64,000 nt of DNA from Mesaphorura yosii (taxonomy: Eukaryota; Arthropoda; Collembola; Poduromorpha; Tullbergiidae). The notes under the pieces were generated by a model. That model did no database searches. It was not told the DNA's origin and saw only the letters and a list, made by a program, of their open reading frames with translations. Positions 22,960 to 34,611 of the stretch are shown here, in pieces. Location of the stretch: positions 1-64,000 of the forward strand of contig WIXG01000314.1 in NCBI GenBank assembly GCA_009869945.1, read 5' to 3'. The position numbers were made by a program, and so were the translations under genes. The first letter of the stretch is position 1, and each line of letters starts with the position of its first letter.

Positions 22960-24875
22960 ATGAACTCAGATCGCAGGTCACGCAGCAATAGTAAAGACGA
23001 GTCCGACGATTCTTGGCAAACTCAGCGCAGGGGAATCAAAGCCAAATTACGCCACTTGCACGAGACAAAGTTCTTTGCAGATTTGACAGTCAAATTGGGT
23101 CCAGGCGGTGAAGACTCGGTTTCGTGCCACAAACTGATCCTCGCAATGAGTTCTCCCGTGTTCGAAACGATGCTGAGCGAAAGATGGAAAAAGTACAACT
23201 CGACCACGGCGACCGACGATACAGTGAACTTGATGGAGGATGCGCATATCTTCCAGTTGGCACTTCAGGTATGTCAATGACATTAAATCTAAGCATTAAT
23301 AGTCTGTCCTATTATTTGAATTAATCGTTTATCATATTACAGTTTATGTACACGGAAGAGCTTCCCTCAGACCTGGAGTCGACTGTTGTGCTGGATCTTT
23401 TGAGATTCGCCAGCGTTTACCACATTCAGGACCTCGTTGACCACTGCAATGACCTGCTCACATCCATGCTAGTGAAATCTCCTACAATTAAGGGAATACC
23501 TGCGACGGTTGCATCCATCTCACTGGAAGCCGTGGAGGCGGAGGAGAATGGAACCTCGAATGCTCGCCAAACCCAAGACTTGGCCATGGCAGTTCCAGGG
23601 AAGGAGCACGCCTTAGAGTATGTTCTCCCTATCTACGAACAAGCAGTTCAGCTATGCGAGGCTAAACTGAAGCGAATTGCGCAGAATTTCGTCAAAAAGT
23701 AAAATGCACATAACCCGAGCCCAAACCAGACACAGACGAGAAACTTTTACATTTACATACTGTTTTAGGCACGCGAATGAGATTCTGAAAACGGAATCAT
23801 TCCTATGCATTTCTCATGCAACACTTTGTCAGCTGCTGGAACTGGATGATCTGCAAGTTGACTCGGAGCTTGACGTCTTCAATGCTATTTACAAGTACGA
23901 TATTTTAAGCAAATTCGACATATACTTTCAAGTTTGAAGATGTCGGCGACCGTTGATTTGATGTAGATGGGCGGATCACGAATGCGGCCGACAAAATCTT
24001 AAAGTCAACATCGAAAATCGTCGACGCGTGCTCGGCCCAGCGCTGTATTTGGTTCGATTTCCTGCCCTTTCACCCGATGAGTTTGCGGCAGAGGTTGCGA
24101 CCAAGGCACTTCTCACGTTGGAAGAACGAGTTGAAGTCCTCACGTACATGAGCATGTCGAAGGAGTTCCGGTAAGTGACCATACAATTAATGAAACTTGA
24201 AGTGATTTCCAAAATACAGCCATTGTCTCCAACTCAGGCAAAAATTAGACAAGTTGCTTTATTTCCACACACAACCCCGACGACCGAGACTGTCATCTTC
24301 GCGTTTTACGCTCAGGCGATTTGAAAATGTTGGGCCCACTGACTTTGATTTCAGCAGAAATTGGCGATTTTTATGGTAAAGCATTTATAACCATGACACA
24401 TTTTAATCATGGACTCCCAATGATGTTTTGCACGCATTCTTTTAGTTTTCAAGTGGATAAACCCATAAAAATTGAATCCCTTGGATTTTACGGCGCTTAC
24501 TCCGGGCAGGACTCCGAGTTTGAGGTCCGTGTCTCTCTCTCGTACATGGAAGGTGTAGATCCTGGAACCCCGTCAGTTCGAAGGCTTATTTACGACTCGA
24601 CGAAGAAAATCGCCGTGGCTGGGGCGCAGAAAGTGTTTCAATTCGAGCTTGGCGAGTCAGTCCCCATTGAAAATGACAAGGAATACAGCATAGGCTACAT
24701 TATTATGGGACCCAGCACGTTTATGGGAGACACGCTCCAGGACTCGATGACGGTAGACTGTTCCTGTGATCAAGGTGGAAATGTGGGGGCGAACGAAGCG
24801 GTCACATTTACATTCGGATTAGCAAAAATCAAGAACAATCGATTTCAAATTCCTGAAATTAATTTTACGGTGTGA
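22960..24875 (+). CDS. BTB-BACK-PHR domain protein, BTBD3/BTBD6-like
   Basis: Six exons (22960-23268, 23343-23698, 23769-23894, 23967-24170, 24238-24375, 24446-24875) encode about 520 residues. The BTB domain (about 33-140) has FFADLTVKLG, CHKLILAMSSPVFETML and the exon-2 start FMYTEELP. The BACK domain holds ESFLCISHATLCQLLELDDL and, across a splice, FNAIYK-WADHEC. The C-terminal PHR domain includes VDKPIKIESLGFYGAYSG and YSIGYIIMGPSTFMGD. Such proteins are usually CUL3 ubiquitin-ligase adaptors. An unusual insert of about 50 residues (VKSPTIKG to AVPGKEH) separates BTB from BACK. Exon 5 has two in-frame acceptors, 24220 and 24238, differing by six codons. The junction into exon 6 gives RFLCFQVDK. 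Subfamily assignment is by domain order; the target is unknown. Confidence 0.88.
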
Positions 24876-26881
24876 TTAAAATAGCTATCGAGTGGGTATT
24901 GGATTTGCCAAATTTTGCATGAGAAGCCGTTTACTACTTCACCAAAGAACAGAAATAGGTTAACTAGAAGTTATCAGTTTCTGTCGTGTAAGCAAACAGC
25001 GTAACACAGGCGGAGGACGCATCTTCGAAGTCCAGCATAAGAAGAAAGCACTTTGTAGTTGTGGACAAGAGTCTTCCTTGTTTGAGCGACAGCCTTGACA
25101 TTCACTCGACATCTTAATCATGAAATCCCTAATGAGTCTGAGCAATAAATACTCCACAATCAGAGGAGTACATTGTAGTGCAACGTTGTATGCCAACAGG
25201 GGGCAAGTTCAAGTGATTAAGCGACAGGCGATGAATCGATCAATGAACAAAGAACTAAGCGAATCTTTCAGGAAGAAGCGCAACAGGCATCACGCATGCA
25301 CTTCGATTCTCTCTCAGACATAATTGTGTCATTATTGATATCATCTTTATTGCACCAACATCTTAATACGAAGCAAAAACAACAATTCATTTATCATTTT
25401 TCAATTCTGCATTGATTCCCATGCGTCAATGCGCCAACAATGTTGCCATTCATCATCCATCTGCTTGAATACCAATTACGAGTGCTGCGAGCAATGATTT
25501 ATGTGTCCATCTCCCAAAATAGTGCTCCAAGAGTAACAAGCACTCGAGCGTCAGGTTTGGCAATGGATTCCGGCTCTGGCAAGGAAAACGCTGTTCTAAT
25601 TTACTTGTTCGCCCAGTGCCATTAATAAGGTAAAATTAGATGGACGCGTCTTGTAATTCAATTTCAAGGTGTCGCACGGTCGTCGGAATTACAGACTGAT
25701 AAAGATACGAGAACGAGTTGCCAGAGTTCATCTTCCTATTTTACTGCATCTTGGCTTGGCCAGTGGCATCGCCGTCACTGTGTCATTAAATTATTTTAGG
25801 AAGTCAAGGCAGATTTGTTTCTGTGTGCACATGCAAACGCACCCACTCGTCTTCATACTTCATCTCTTATCTCGCCTCTTCGCAGTGGTGACGGTGATCT
25901 TGTTCTTCTTTTCCAATTACAACTTACATTCACAACTCGCGAGATTGCATTTTATCTTTTATCGTTTATGTAAATAAGGCGACGCGATTTTATGCAAAAA
26001 AAATCACAATTCTGTACAATTCTCATGCTCATAGTTAGGATTCTTGAATATTTAATAAGTTATCGCTGTGGTTGTAAATGAGAAGAGGATCGAGGTCAAT
26101 AAAAGTCTTCATGCCTGCTGCTATTTGCCATGTTACATCCCTAAGAGACAAGATGACAAGAATTGCATGACTCAAATGCGTGATCAGCGTCAGCGATAAC
26201 GATCAGCATCAACCCAATCATCTGATCTGGTGACAAAATCATCCTCTCGCGTGCGTGCATTCTCTTTTCCAAATTTCTTTGCATTTGCTTTTATTTTAGT
26301 GGTGGAAATTCTAAATGTAAGTGTAAAATTAACGACTTTGGCTTGCTGACTGGCTAGCTGCCGGCTGCATGGGCCATAAATAAAATGGTCGGATTTTATG
26401 GTCACGAACACAATGCACAAAATAAAGTTCGAAAGGTGGTGCAATGTCAAAATGCATCGTGCATCGTGCACTTTCTACTTTATAACTTAATTTTGTACTA
26501 GATTCAAATTGGTATCCTTCTTGTCGCTCGCAATCGAATACTTGACAATCGACTCATACGCGGTCAGAAGGACGATCGAATGTAATTGGGAATAAAATTC
26601 ATGTTTAAGGTGTTGATGAACGTGTGTAGCCAACACGCGCAGTGGTACTTGAAATATATATCAAGTCATGCTCTAAATCTATAGGCTGTAACTGTCAAAC
26701 AGATTATAACATCGAACATGTAATTTGTAATAATGGTATTAGTGAAGAGAATGAGAGGGTGCGTGGCCACTCGCATTGTTGACGGTTATTGTTGTTGTGT
26801 GAAGATAATGCCCACTGTCATGTCAGATGTACATAAGCGAATTGATCTATTTTCATAGTTTTGCACGCCGCATCAAATCGG
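24876..26881. other. Intergenic, about 2 kb
   Basis: AT-rich, between the BTB-PHR gene and the second RR block. A small imperfect palindrome, ACTTGA/TCAAGT with an AT core, lies at about 26647-26666. No coding evidence was found in frames of up to 102 codons. Confidence 0.4.
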
Positions 26882-26889
26882 TATAAAAG
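26882..26889 (+). promoter_or_regulatory. TATA box of the 27.0 kb RR gene
   Basis: TATAAAAG lies 87 bp upstream of the start codon. A CCAGTT lies about 39 bp downstream; no TCAGT is found at 34 bp. Confidence 0.65.
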
Positions 26890-26968
26890 ATGTCGCATTT
26901 CCTTTCGAATCCACCACACCAGTTCTCCCAGTCCGTTCGGTCTACACGTCCACCAGTCAGCCGCCGCC

Positions 26969-27579
26969 ATGATGAAATTGGTAAGATTGGATCTCGAGCG
27001 CTCACGCAGTGTTAACAATTTGCGCTATTTCTGGACAGATCGTCCTCGTTGCGCTCATTGGGACCGCCACCGCCCAATTTGCCCGTCCACGCCCACAAGC
27101 CAACCTCCGCTCGGCGGACATCACCATTCTCCGCCAGGAATCGGAGAATAACGGTGACGGCACCTATTCTTACAGCTACGAGACCTCTGATGGAACTTCG
27201 GCTTCCCAGAAAGGGTACGTGCGACCACCACCAGCGGGCTCCGACGAGCCAATCCAGGTCGCCGAAGGATTCTTCCAATATTACAGCCCAGAGGGTGACC
27301 AATATCGTTTGAATTATCTGGCAGATGAGAACGGATTTCAGCCTGAAGGTTAATTCCCTCATTTAAGTTTACGTATCTTAGTTGCGCTCATGAAACAGGA
27401 TCCAAGTGTGAATAATTCGGCTTGTACTTGTGCTTGCAGCTGCCCACCTGCCTACCTCACCTCCAATTCCAGAAGAAATCGCACGAGCCCTCCAAATCAT
27501 CTACAAGAACGCCGGTGACCAGCGTGCCGCTTCTTCCTTCCAACCACCCCGTCCACGACCAGCCAACAGACGCTTTTAA
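26969..27579 (+). CDS. RR-1 cuticular protein, PPPAGS long type
   Basis: Exons 26969-26980, 27039-27348 and 27440-27579 encode 153 residues. The signal peptide MMKLIVLVALIGTATA is split by intron 1 after four codons. The RR domain reads GDGTYSYSYETSDGTSASQKGYVRPPPAGSDEPIQVAEGFFQYYSPEGDQYRLNYLADENGFQPE. Intron 2, in phase 1, falls exactly after that core and joins it to AAHLPTSPPIPEEIARALQIIYKNAGDQR. The protein ends in an Arg/Pro-rich tail (PPRPRPANRRF). The PPPAGS insert marks it as a paralogue of the genes at 29.2, 30.8 and 32.8 kb. Secreted chitin binding is expected. The 3' UTR is strikingly C/T-rich. Confidence 0.95.
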
Positions 27580-27837
27580 GTAGCTGAGTTTAATATCTCT
27601 TTAAGTAGTCTCTGTATTCTGTCTTGCTGGCCTTTGCCCTTTCTCTAATTTTCAATCTTTCCTTCTTTTATCTTGCTCGTTTCTCTCTTTCCTTCTAATT
27701 TTCTTTCACTTTTCCTTCTCCAGTAAAGTCTTTCTGGTTGTCCCACTTTCCTGTGCCTTCTTCCTCTGTTTTAACGCTTCATTTATTCGTAGTGCTTCGC
27801 TATTCGAGAATTTTGTGATTTCTTTTGTAGTTTTGTA

Positions 27838-27843
27838 AATAAA
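27838..27843 (+). terminator. Polyadenylation signal of the 27.0 kb RR gene
   Basis: AATAAA lies 259 bp after the stop, following a long pyrimidine-rich 3' UTR. Confidence 0.6.
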
Positions 27844-29109
27844 CCTTTTATTTTCCAAAAAATCTTTGAATAAACTCGTCAAAATTTTTTAACTGAATTT
27901 CTGTATTGACTGCATAGCTCACATTATTCGCGAATTGCGCTCAGTAATTTTGGTCCAACGCGCGCTTCGAGGGAACTGGATTAATTCACAGATCTTTATG
28001 CTAAAGAATCTTGTCAACTAGATCAGGACGCGAAATGCGAAAGCGCAAGTCCTCCACTGCCCTCACACCATCGCCCTTCCCATCAGACATCAGCTCACCT
28101 TCGCCATTGTGTATGAATGTGTCTGATTTCTTTAATCTTAATTATTTGATCGAATTCAATTAACATGCAAATTACTTCATGAAACGACGAGCAGAGCAGA
28201 AGCAGCGGCAGAGCCAATGATGACGGACACGTCACTTTGTGAAGTTGGCATCGCTCATCACTGACCTTGACATCCAAAGCCAAGCAGCAACAGCGAAATC
28301 AACACGATTTGGCTGAGCAAACTGAATCAACTTCAACAAGAAGAGAACAAGAGTCAAACTCATAATTTAAATGAGTGCATTGTTTGTCGCTTTGCTTTGC
28401 CACATTGCTTTTGGAGATTACGATGGCCAACGCATTCCTTCCAACTACACAAGGTATCATTGTTCTTGCCTGTTGTGCCCTGTACGTGAATCGCATCTCG
28501 TATCATCGTCATTACAATCAACAACTTCATCCTCTTGTTCTGCTCGTCTTGCTTCGTCCTTGTCCTCATAATCATTATTGTACCATTTAACAAGAAAATT
28601 GGGGAATGCATCTTCAAGAAGGCTGCTGCGTTGTGCGCCGTCCCTTTGTACGCAGAGCCGCTATTCTTGTCAGCATCCAAATTAATTGTAGTTACATGAC
28701 TAATTTGCTCACATTGGCGTTCATGTACATTTCGGAATATTTTTAGAAAGATGGGCATGAGTTTGATGGATTTTAGGTTAAATTTCACATAATTTGGGCA
28801 CAGTCCACTAATTCGAGGCATAAGCGCACGAAACAAGAAGAAACGAAGAGTAAGCATAGAAAACCTATAATTAGAGTTAATGGATCAATTTACCTCCCAA
28901 TCGAACTGCCCAAGTGCACTGAACATTTCGTTGTACCTAAATTAAACATACTAAATGCAAATTGGCAAATCGACCAGCATTGTGCTATTGACAAAAGGGG
29001 AATTTACCGTGTGCAATAAAAGTGAAGATTGAGGTAAAGATGCGATAAAATGACAAGACGACGCTGGCTGATACCCTATCGCGTCTTCAATGATCTCAGC
29101 CTCGTGGCC
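27844..29109. other. Intergenic between two RR genes
   Basis: Minus-strand frames at 28095-28857 show no signature. Nothing else is supported. Confidence 0.4.
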
Positions 29110-29117
29110 TATAAAAG
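29110..29117 (+). promoter_or_regulatory. TATA box of the 29.2 kb RR gene
   Basis: TATAAAAG. A TCAGT follows with its A 40 bp away (29150), and a weaker TCACA has its A 35 bp away. Confidence 0.65.
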
Positions 29118-29202
29118 GAACATGCTGATTGCCTTCACTTTATCACATCAGTTTGCAAAGTCTTCGTTTTAACAAGTTTGCACAAATTTCATCATCTTCA
29201 AC

Positions 29203-29803
29203 ATGAAGATCGTAAGTGGATTCTTCCTGTACCGTGTCCGTTACGTTCTAACCTGCACTGTGCTATTTTTCAGATCATTCTTCTCGCCATCGTCGGGCTG
29301 GTCGCTGGTCAAGGCCGCCCACGAACTGCCCAAGGTGCTGACTATCGTGATATCCAAATTCTCCGCCAGGAGTCCGAGAACAATGGCGACGGAACCTACA
29401 GTTTCAGCTACGAGACCAGCGACGGAACACAAGCTTCCCAGAAAGGGTACTTGAAACCACCACCAGCAGGCTCCGAGGACCCCATTCAGGTCCAGGAAGG
29501 TTACTTCCAGTACGTGAGCCCCGAAGGCGAGCAATTTAAGTTGGATTATCTGGCCGATGAGAACGGATTTCAGCCTCAGGGTTAGTTTTTCGCAAAGCAT
29601 TTCAAGAAATTAATCAGAGACGTACGGGAGAATGATTCCTGCCCGTGTTTGCATTTACAGCTGCTCACCTCCCAACCTCACCTCCAATTCCAGAGGAAAT
29701 CGCAAGAATGCTCCAGATCGTGTACAAGAATGCTGGAGACCAACGCGCTGCAGCAGCTGCCCCACAGCCACAACGTCAGCGACCACGCCCACGATTCCAA
29801 TAA
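29203..29803 (+). CDS. RR-1 cuticular protein, PPPAGS long type
   Basis: Exons 29203-29211 (ATG AAG ATC), 29274-29580 and 29661-29803 encode 152 residues. The signal peptide is MKIIILLAIVGLVAGQG. The RR core reads GDGTYSFSYETSDGTQASQKGYLKPPPAGSEDPIQVQEGYFQYVSPEGEQFKLDYLADENGFQPQ. Intron 2 again follows the core in phase 1, leading to AAHLPTSPPIPEEIARMLQIVYKNAGDQR, then an Ala run and a Gln/Arg/Pro tail. It is very close to the 27.0 kb gene and lies in the same orientation, so the pair looks like a tandem duplication. It would be secreted and bind chitin. Confidence 0.95.
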
Positions 29804-30768
29804 GCTCCTCCACTCTTCTTTGTCCAATTCCCACTCGTCATCGTGATTCCTGATATCCTTTTCTAAGCCCTCATTCCTCAGCACATATCACTGTCATCTA
29901 ACTTCATTTCATTTTCTTGTCCTATTCTATCTTTTCTACTCTCCTGCCTCCTTCTTGTTCTGTTTCCTGTTGCTGTCCTTTCCTTCTTAGAACTATTTAA
30001 CAACTTTGTATTTTTAATTTTGTACGCTAGCTAAAGTCAGTGAATGCGATCGTTTGTAGTAAACAAAAAGACTTCTTTTCTATACTTCCTTATTGCAAAA
30101 AATGCCGGCAGCTGACTAACTAACGGGGTTATTTCCGTTCGATTTATGAATAGGAATCTCGGACCATATATTTACACATATTCAGCTACAACAATGAAGT
30201 CATTAAAATGATTTTGGAGTAATCAATTAGATTTTTAAGTGCCTCAATAGCGTAATAGAGAGACCACAACGCCGACATCGTTATTAGACCAATTGAGTTG
30301 TGGGTCACGTCACACGCCATTTGTATAGTATGTTTCGTACACAAATAAGTCATTACGAAAGCAAGTTTAAACATAAGATCGTTTGCAAGTCGGGGTCTTC
30401 GTGCCGACCTCAGACTTCGTCCTGAGGTCCGCACTTTTCGTACTATCGGACGTTGGACAGTGGAGACCTAAACCGAATAGAGCCTCGTCTTACCAGGTGA
30501 CAACGCGAGGTGGTCGCAGTTTTTAGTTTCGATTTTGATGCCTTTTGATGATGTACTTCATCGAACGTCACTTGCTCATTTCGAAAAATATGACAGCCCT
30601 TTCCTATAAGTTTTGCTAGTTTGAGGTCACATGATTCTGATTAGAAGGGAGAAGTTGATAGAAATATCTTGAGTTTATTAATTCGAGCAATTCTATAATA
30701 ATTTTAGGATGTCCTATATTCTTCACATTCGTCTTTAGGGCTCATAAATTCTATCACTTCGAAGACTT
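29804..30768. other. Convergent 3' flanks of two RR genes, with a hairpin
   Basis: The first 200 bp are the pyrimidine-rich 3' UTR of the 29.2 kb gene. At 30406-30429 an exact inverted repeat occurs: GACCTCAG, an 8-base loop, then CTGAGGTC. It lies in a locally GC-richer patch (30390-30520). No gene is seen. Confidence 0.5.
30406..30429. repeat. 8-bp perfect stem-loop in a GC-richer patch
   Basis: Arms GACCTCAG (30406-30413) and CTGAGGTC (30422-30429) enclose an 8-base loop. It may be a remnant of a structured element or chance. Confidence 0.6.
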
Positions 30769-31334
30769 TTAGAACCTTTCGAATCTTGGTTGCTGGCGCT
30801 GGAAGGAAGACTGTGACTGGAATGATTGGCGCTGATTTGAAGTAGAAGCGGCTCTCTGAATTTGTTCTCCAGCATTCTTGTAGATGAGTTCCAGCATTTT
30901 GGCGATGGCCTCTGGGATTGGTGGCGAGGTTGGCAGATGCTCACCCTTAGGCTGAAATCCGTTCTCATCTGAGACGTACTCTAATTTGTACTGCTCGCCT
31001 TCGGGGCTCACGTACTGGAAGAATCCTTCGGCAACCTGGACTGGATCCTCAGAGCCTGCCGGTGGCGGCTTCAAGTATCCTTTCTGAGCTGCAGATGTGC
31101 CGTCGCTCGTCTCGTAGGCGTAGCTGTAAGTTCCGTCACCATTGTTCTCGGTCTCGTAACGCAGGATTTGGATGTCGTCAGAGCGAAGTTTAGCCCGTTG
31201 TTGCTGGCCAGCGGCGCAGGCGATAAGGGCGGCCAAAACGATGATGACCTGCAGGAACAAATGAAAAATGGTCAAATCCCTCCTAAGACGAAATTCGATC
31301 TGTCCACCCAACTAAGCTCACTTACGAGTTTCAT
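30769..31334 (-). CDS. RR-1 cuticular protein, PPPAGS long type, intron 2 absent
   Basis: Exons 31334-31326 (ATG AAA CTC) and 31248-30769 encode 162 residues. The signal peptide is MKLVIIVLAALIACAAG. The RR core reads GDGTYSYAYETSDGTSAAQKGYLKPPPAGSEDPVQVAEGFFQYVSPEGEQYKLEYVSDENGFQPK, and continues without a break into GEHLPTSPPIPEAIAKMLELIYKNAGEQ. The tail is rich in Gln, Ser, Phe and Arg. It is inverted relative to its three close paralogues and is the only one of the four without the intron after the core. SDENGF replaces ADENGF. It would be secreted and bind chitin. Confidence 0.95.
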
Positions 31335-31397
31335 GCTGACTTCTGTGAGACGAATCTGATTTGGGGCTAGGCAATATCCAGAAATGTCACTATCACG

Positions 31398-31434
31398 ACT
31401 GATAATGGCCAAGACGTTCGGCGACGCTTTTATA
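31398..31434 (-). promoter_or_regulatory. TATA box and TCAGT initiator of the 30.8-31.3 kb RR gene
   Basis: The minus strand reads TATAAAAG (31434-31427) and TCAGT (31402-31398). First T to initiator A is 34 bp. Confidence 0.7.
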
Positions 31435-32749
31435 CCACTTTGATCCGTGCCAATGCCCTGTTACTCTGTCCGACAAATGCATTACGCATTTGGGTTATTT
31501 TCGTCCTGAAAGTCTTCACCACACGACTTGACCAGCGTAAGCTTTCATTACAAGTACAATTAAAAATTAAGTATGTTGTGATTGTGATTACATTAATCAG
31601 CAAGCCGTCAAAGCAAAGACGATTACTGCATTTACAGTCAGTAACTGCAAGGAATGCAGTTTATGAATTTGTCACTGCTTGGCTCGAATGACTATTGATA
31701 AGGTGCCAATTTGAATCAGATGAGGCACGTCAAGTTCATCAGGTGCCAATTACAATCACGCTGCGTTCTTGACAGCTGGATCTACCTGACGGCATGTCAA
31801 TGCGAATCAATCAGAAGGTATGTTCGTTTCGATTATTTTGCATCCTAATTTTTGATCAGCTCAAATCAATTCGATGGTTCCAACCCATTCCACCAAGAAA
31901 TCGCGCGGATACCGGATCTAAACACCTGTAAATCCAGCTGCGCATGACTTTGAAAATTCAAATTCTGGAACGACTTTGTGTGCTCCCAGTTTTGGGCTCT
32001 CCAATTTCCAATTTGAGCTGGAGTCCGAGTCAGACAGCCGTTGAAGCCGATACGACCTTGAAATCAATTCAAATGGGCGAATGGACGAAGTACAAAATGG
32101 TGCACAGCAGAAAACAAGCCTACAATTAATTAATCATGCACATGTACAGCAAATAGAAAGTCAAAACTTGTATTTTGATGTTAACGTAGTAAACGAACTG
32201 CACTTGACTATGTAAAATAGTGTAAAAAGGTTAGAATCAGAGAACACAAGAATTGGGAATATGTGACCGACATGGCCAAAGTGCACAGGTTCACAATGGC
32301 TCATAAAATTCAAGTTGGCAGTTGCATGCGTGTGGCATGTGGCACGGGATTGAAAAGGTGTTTATTAACTTTCGCAAACCTCGACAGACGAATTTACGTA
32401 ACCACGAACCGCTTCATCTTCTTCATTGGCGTTGGATTGGCAATCGCGTCGCATCTTCTATTATCATGCCCAAGATGAAGATGAGCATCATGAATTAATT
32501 GTGCGTTCGGACAGTGCAACTTTTTAAAATCTGTTCAAAGTGGACAAGACGGTGGATTGAATGGTAGGTTGATTTGGCGTTGGTGGTGGTTGGCCCCTCA
32601 CTGTCTCAATTGTATTCATACGTTTACGTGCATCATCTGCTCGTCGCCAAGCTGATGATGCTGACATAATCTTGATAAGATGGGCATAATCTATAAACTT
32701 ACTTTCGTGAGTCCATCCACCGTTACAGAGGCGTAATTGGAGCGATGTG
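31435..32749. other. Divergent intergenic region between two RR genes
   Basis: It separates the inverted 30.8-31.3 kb gene from the 32.8 kb gene and may hold shared cuticle enhancers. No coding sequence is recognised. Confidence 0.4.
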
Positions 32750-32786
32750 TATAAAAAGGTCCTTGGCAAGCAGGGATTTCATCAGT
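32750..32786 (+). promoter_or_regulatory. TATA box and TCAGT initiator of the 32.8 kb RR gene
   Basis: TATAAAAA (32750-32757) and TCAGT (32782-32786). First T to initiator A (32784) is 34 bp. Confidence 0.7.
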
Positions 32787-32833
32787 ACTCGGTTCGGACA
32801 AGAACAGTCATCACCAGTCGTCAGCAATTCGTC

Positions 32834-33455
32834 ATGAAGATTGTAAGTTCCATTCTGCTCTTATTATTGCACACGTTCTGAGACTTAACTGAGATAGCTC
32901 CATGTTCCTTGCAGATTATCCTCCTTTCAATCATCGGCCTTGCTGCTGCTCAGCAGAGACTGCAAGGAGGCGCTCGCTCTTCCGGCAATCCTGCTGAAGC
33001 CCAAATCCTCCGATTCGAGTCCGAAAATCCTGGTGATGGCACCTACAGCTACTTGTACGAGACGAGCGACGGAACGTCAGCGGCAGAGAAGGGATACTTG
33101 AAGCCACCACCGGCAGGTTCTGAGGATCCAATCCAGGTGGCTGAGGGATACTTTCAATTCTACAGCCCCGAAGGTGAACAATTTAAGGTTGACTATCTGG
33201 CCGATGAGAACGGATTTCAGCCTCAGGGTTAGTTCTTCCAAGAAATGATTCCAAAATAGAGCAAGAGAATAGTTCTAAGTCCTCTTTACATTTACAGCCG
33301 CTCATCTTCCGACTGCCCCACCAATCCCACCAGAGATCCTGAAATCGTTGGAGATTAATTACAAAAATGCTGCCGACCAAGTCAACAGAGCCTCAGCGTC
33401 CAACCAATTTGCGCAGAGACAGCCATTCCGCCAACAACCCAACCGAAGATTCTAA
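32834..33455 (+). CDS. RR-1 cuticular protein, PPPAGS long type
   Basis: Exons 32834-32842 (ATG AAG ATT), 32915-33227 and 33298-33455 encode 159 residues. The signal peptide is MKIIILLSIIGLAAAQQ. The RR core reads GDGTYSYLYETSDGTSAAEKGYLKPPPAGSEDPIQVAEGYFQFYSPEGEQFKVDYLADENGFQPQ. Intron 2 sits after the core in phase 1, as in the 27.0 and 29.2 kb genes. The tail reads AAHLPTAPPIPPEILKSLEINYKNAADQV, then Gln/Asn/Arg-rich sequence. It would be secreted and bind chitin. The 3' UTR contains another C/T-rich block. Confidence 0.95.
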
Positions 33456-33739
33456 ATGAGCGGCGAATTTAATGCTTATTTATTTTTCTCCACTTCTCTC
33501 TCCTGTTGCTGAATTCGCCGCCTGTGTCTGTGCCTATCTTCTTTCTGATGTGTTCTAGTCTTATCTAATCTCGCGTCCTTTCGACTTCGCGTCTTCTCTT
33601 CTTCGTTGTTTATGATCGCTCCATTTCCCATTTCTGAGATTTCTGTGATATTTTTCATTTTCCCTTTTTCTATATAGCTTTGTCTTGCATTTAAAATTTC
33701 ATTCTTGCTTTTATATAATTAGAAATTGCTCAACTTGCA

Positions 33740-33745
33740 AATAAA
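33740..33745 (+). terminator. Polyadenylation signal of the 32.8 kb RR gene
   Basis: AATAAA lies 285 bp after the stop codon. Confidence 0.6.
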
Positions 33746-34611
33746 ACCGTGATTTTAAACGAATAAGTCTATAATTAATAATTCTCATTTTCGTTAAATG
33801 GAAGTCACCTAATTTCACGATGTTCATGGGCGCATTCAGTCCAAAAAGTGAATGGGAGCTCATCCCTTCACATAATTACAGTAATTGAGGAGCCTCCTCG
33901 TCTCGATCCATTCGATAAGTTGCGTGACGGTCGTCTTCATATTCATCATGATTTGTTTGTTATTGTTTCCATTATACCTGTTCATTATACGAATCTTGCA
34001 ATTATTTGGATGAATGGTTTCGATTTCAGCATGACATGGCGAGATGGCCACCACTGCACCACGAGACAAGGCAAGGCAAGGCAATACGAATCATGAATCA
34101 TGACGGCTGTTGCATCATCTCAATCTGGTTCATCTTCATCTGTCTGCCTTTACTCAGTTTTATGCCCCAAGAATGCTGCGCGGACGACAAGAACATGGAA
34201 GTGAATTGTTTTAATTTAATCGACAAGAAATTCATTACGAGTTGGCAATAAAAGCCAGCAGACCCAGAAAAGAACAATGAATAGTTAATGCGCACGGACG
34301 CACTGCACGCGCGTACGAGTTCGCAAAATTTGTCAATCGCAATTCGTAACATAAAAGTCGTGAGTCTACGCTTGAAACTGATTTAACTAATTTTATTTAC
34401 AGGAAAGAAAAACGGTGAACGACGAAACGAAATGTGCATATTTCCTTATTACGCCCTCCCTCAATTAATTCAATTGACTAACTGCTTCTCGATACTTGGT
34501 GCACTATATCATAAAATGTTATTGAACATTTGTGACTCGATATCAATAACTTCATCGAATAAGGCGAATCGAACAGTAATGGTAAATGAATCTAAATGAA
34601 TCTCCTCGTCA
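33746..34611. other. Convergent intergenic region, RR gene / calpain
   Basis: The calpain 3' UTR probably ends near the minus-strand AATAAA at 34392-34397. Overlapping short frames at 33848-34251 have no signature. Confidence 0.4.
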
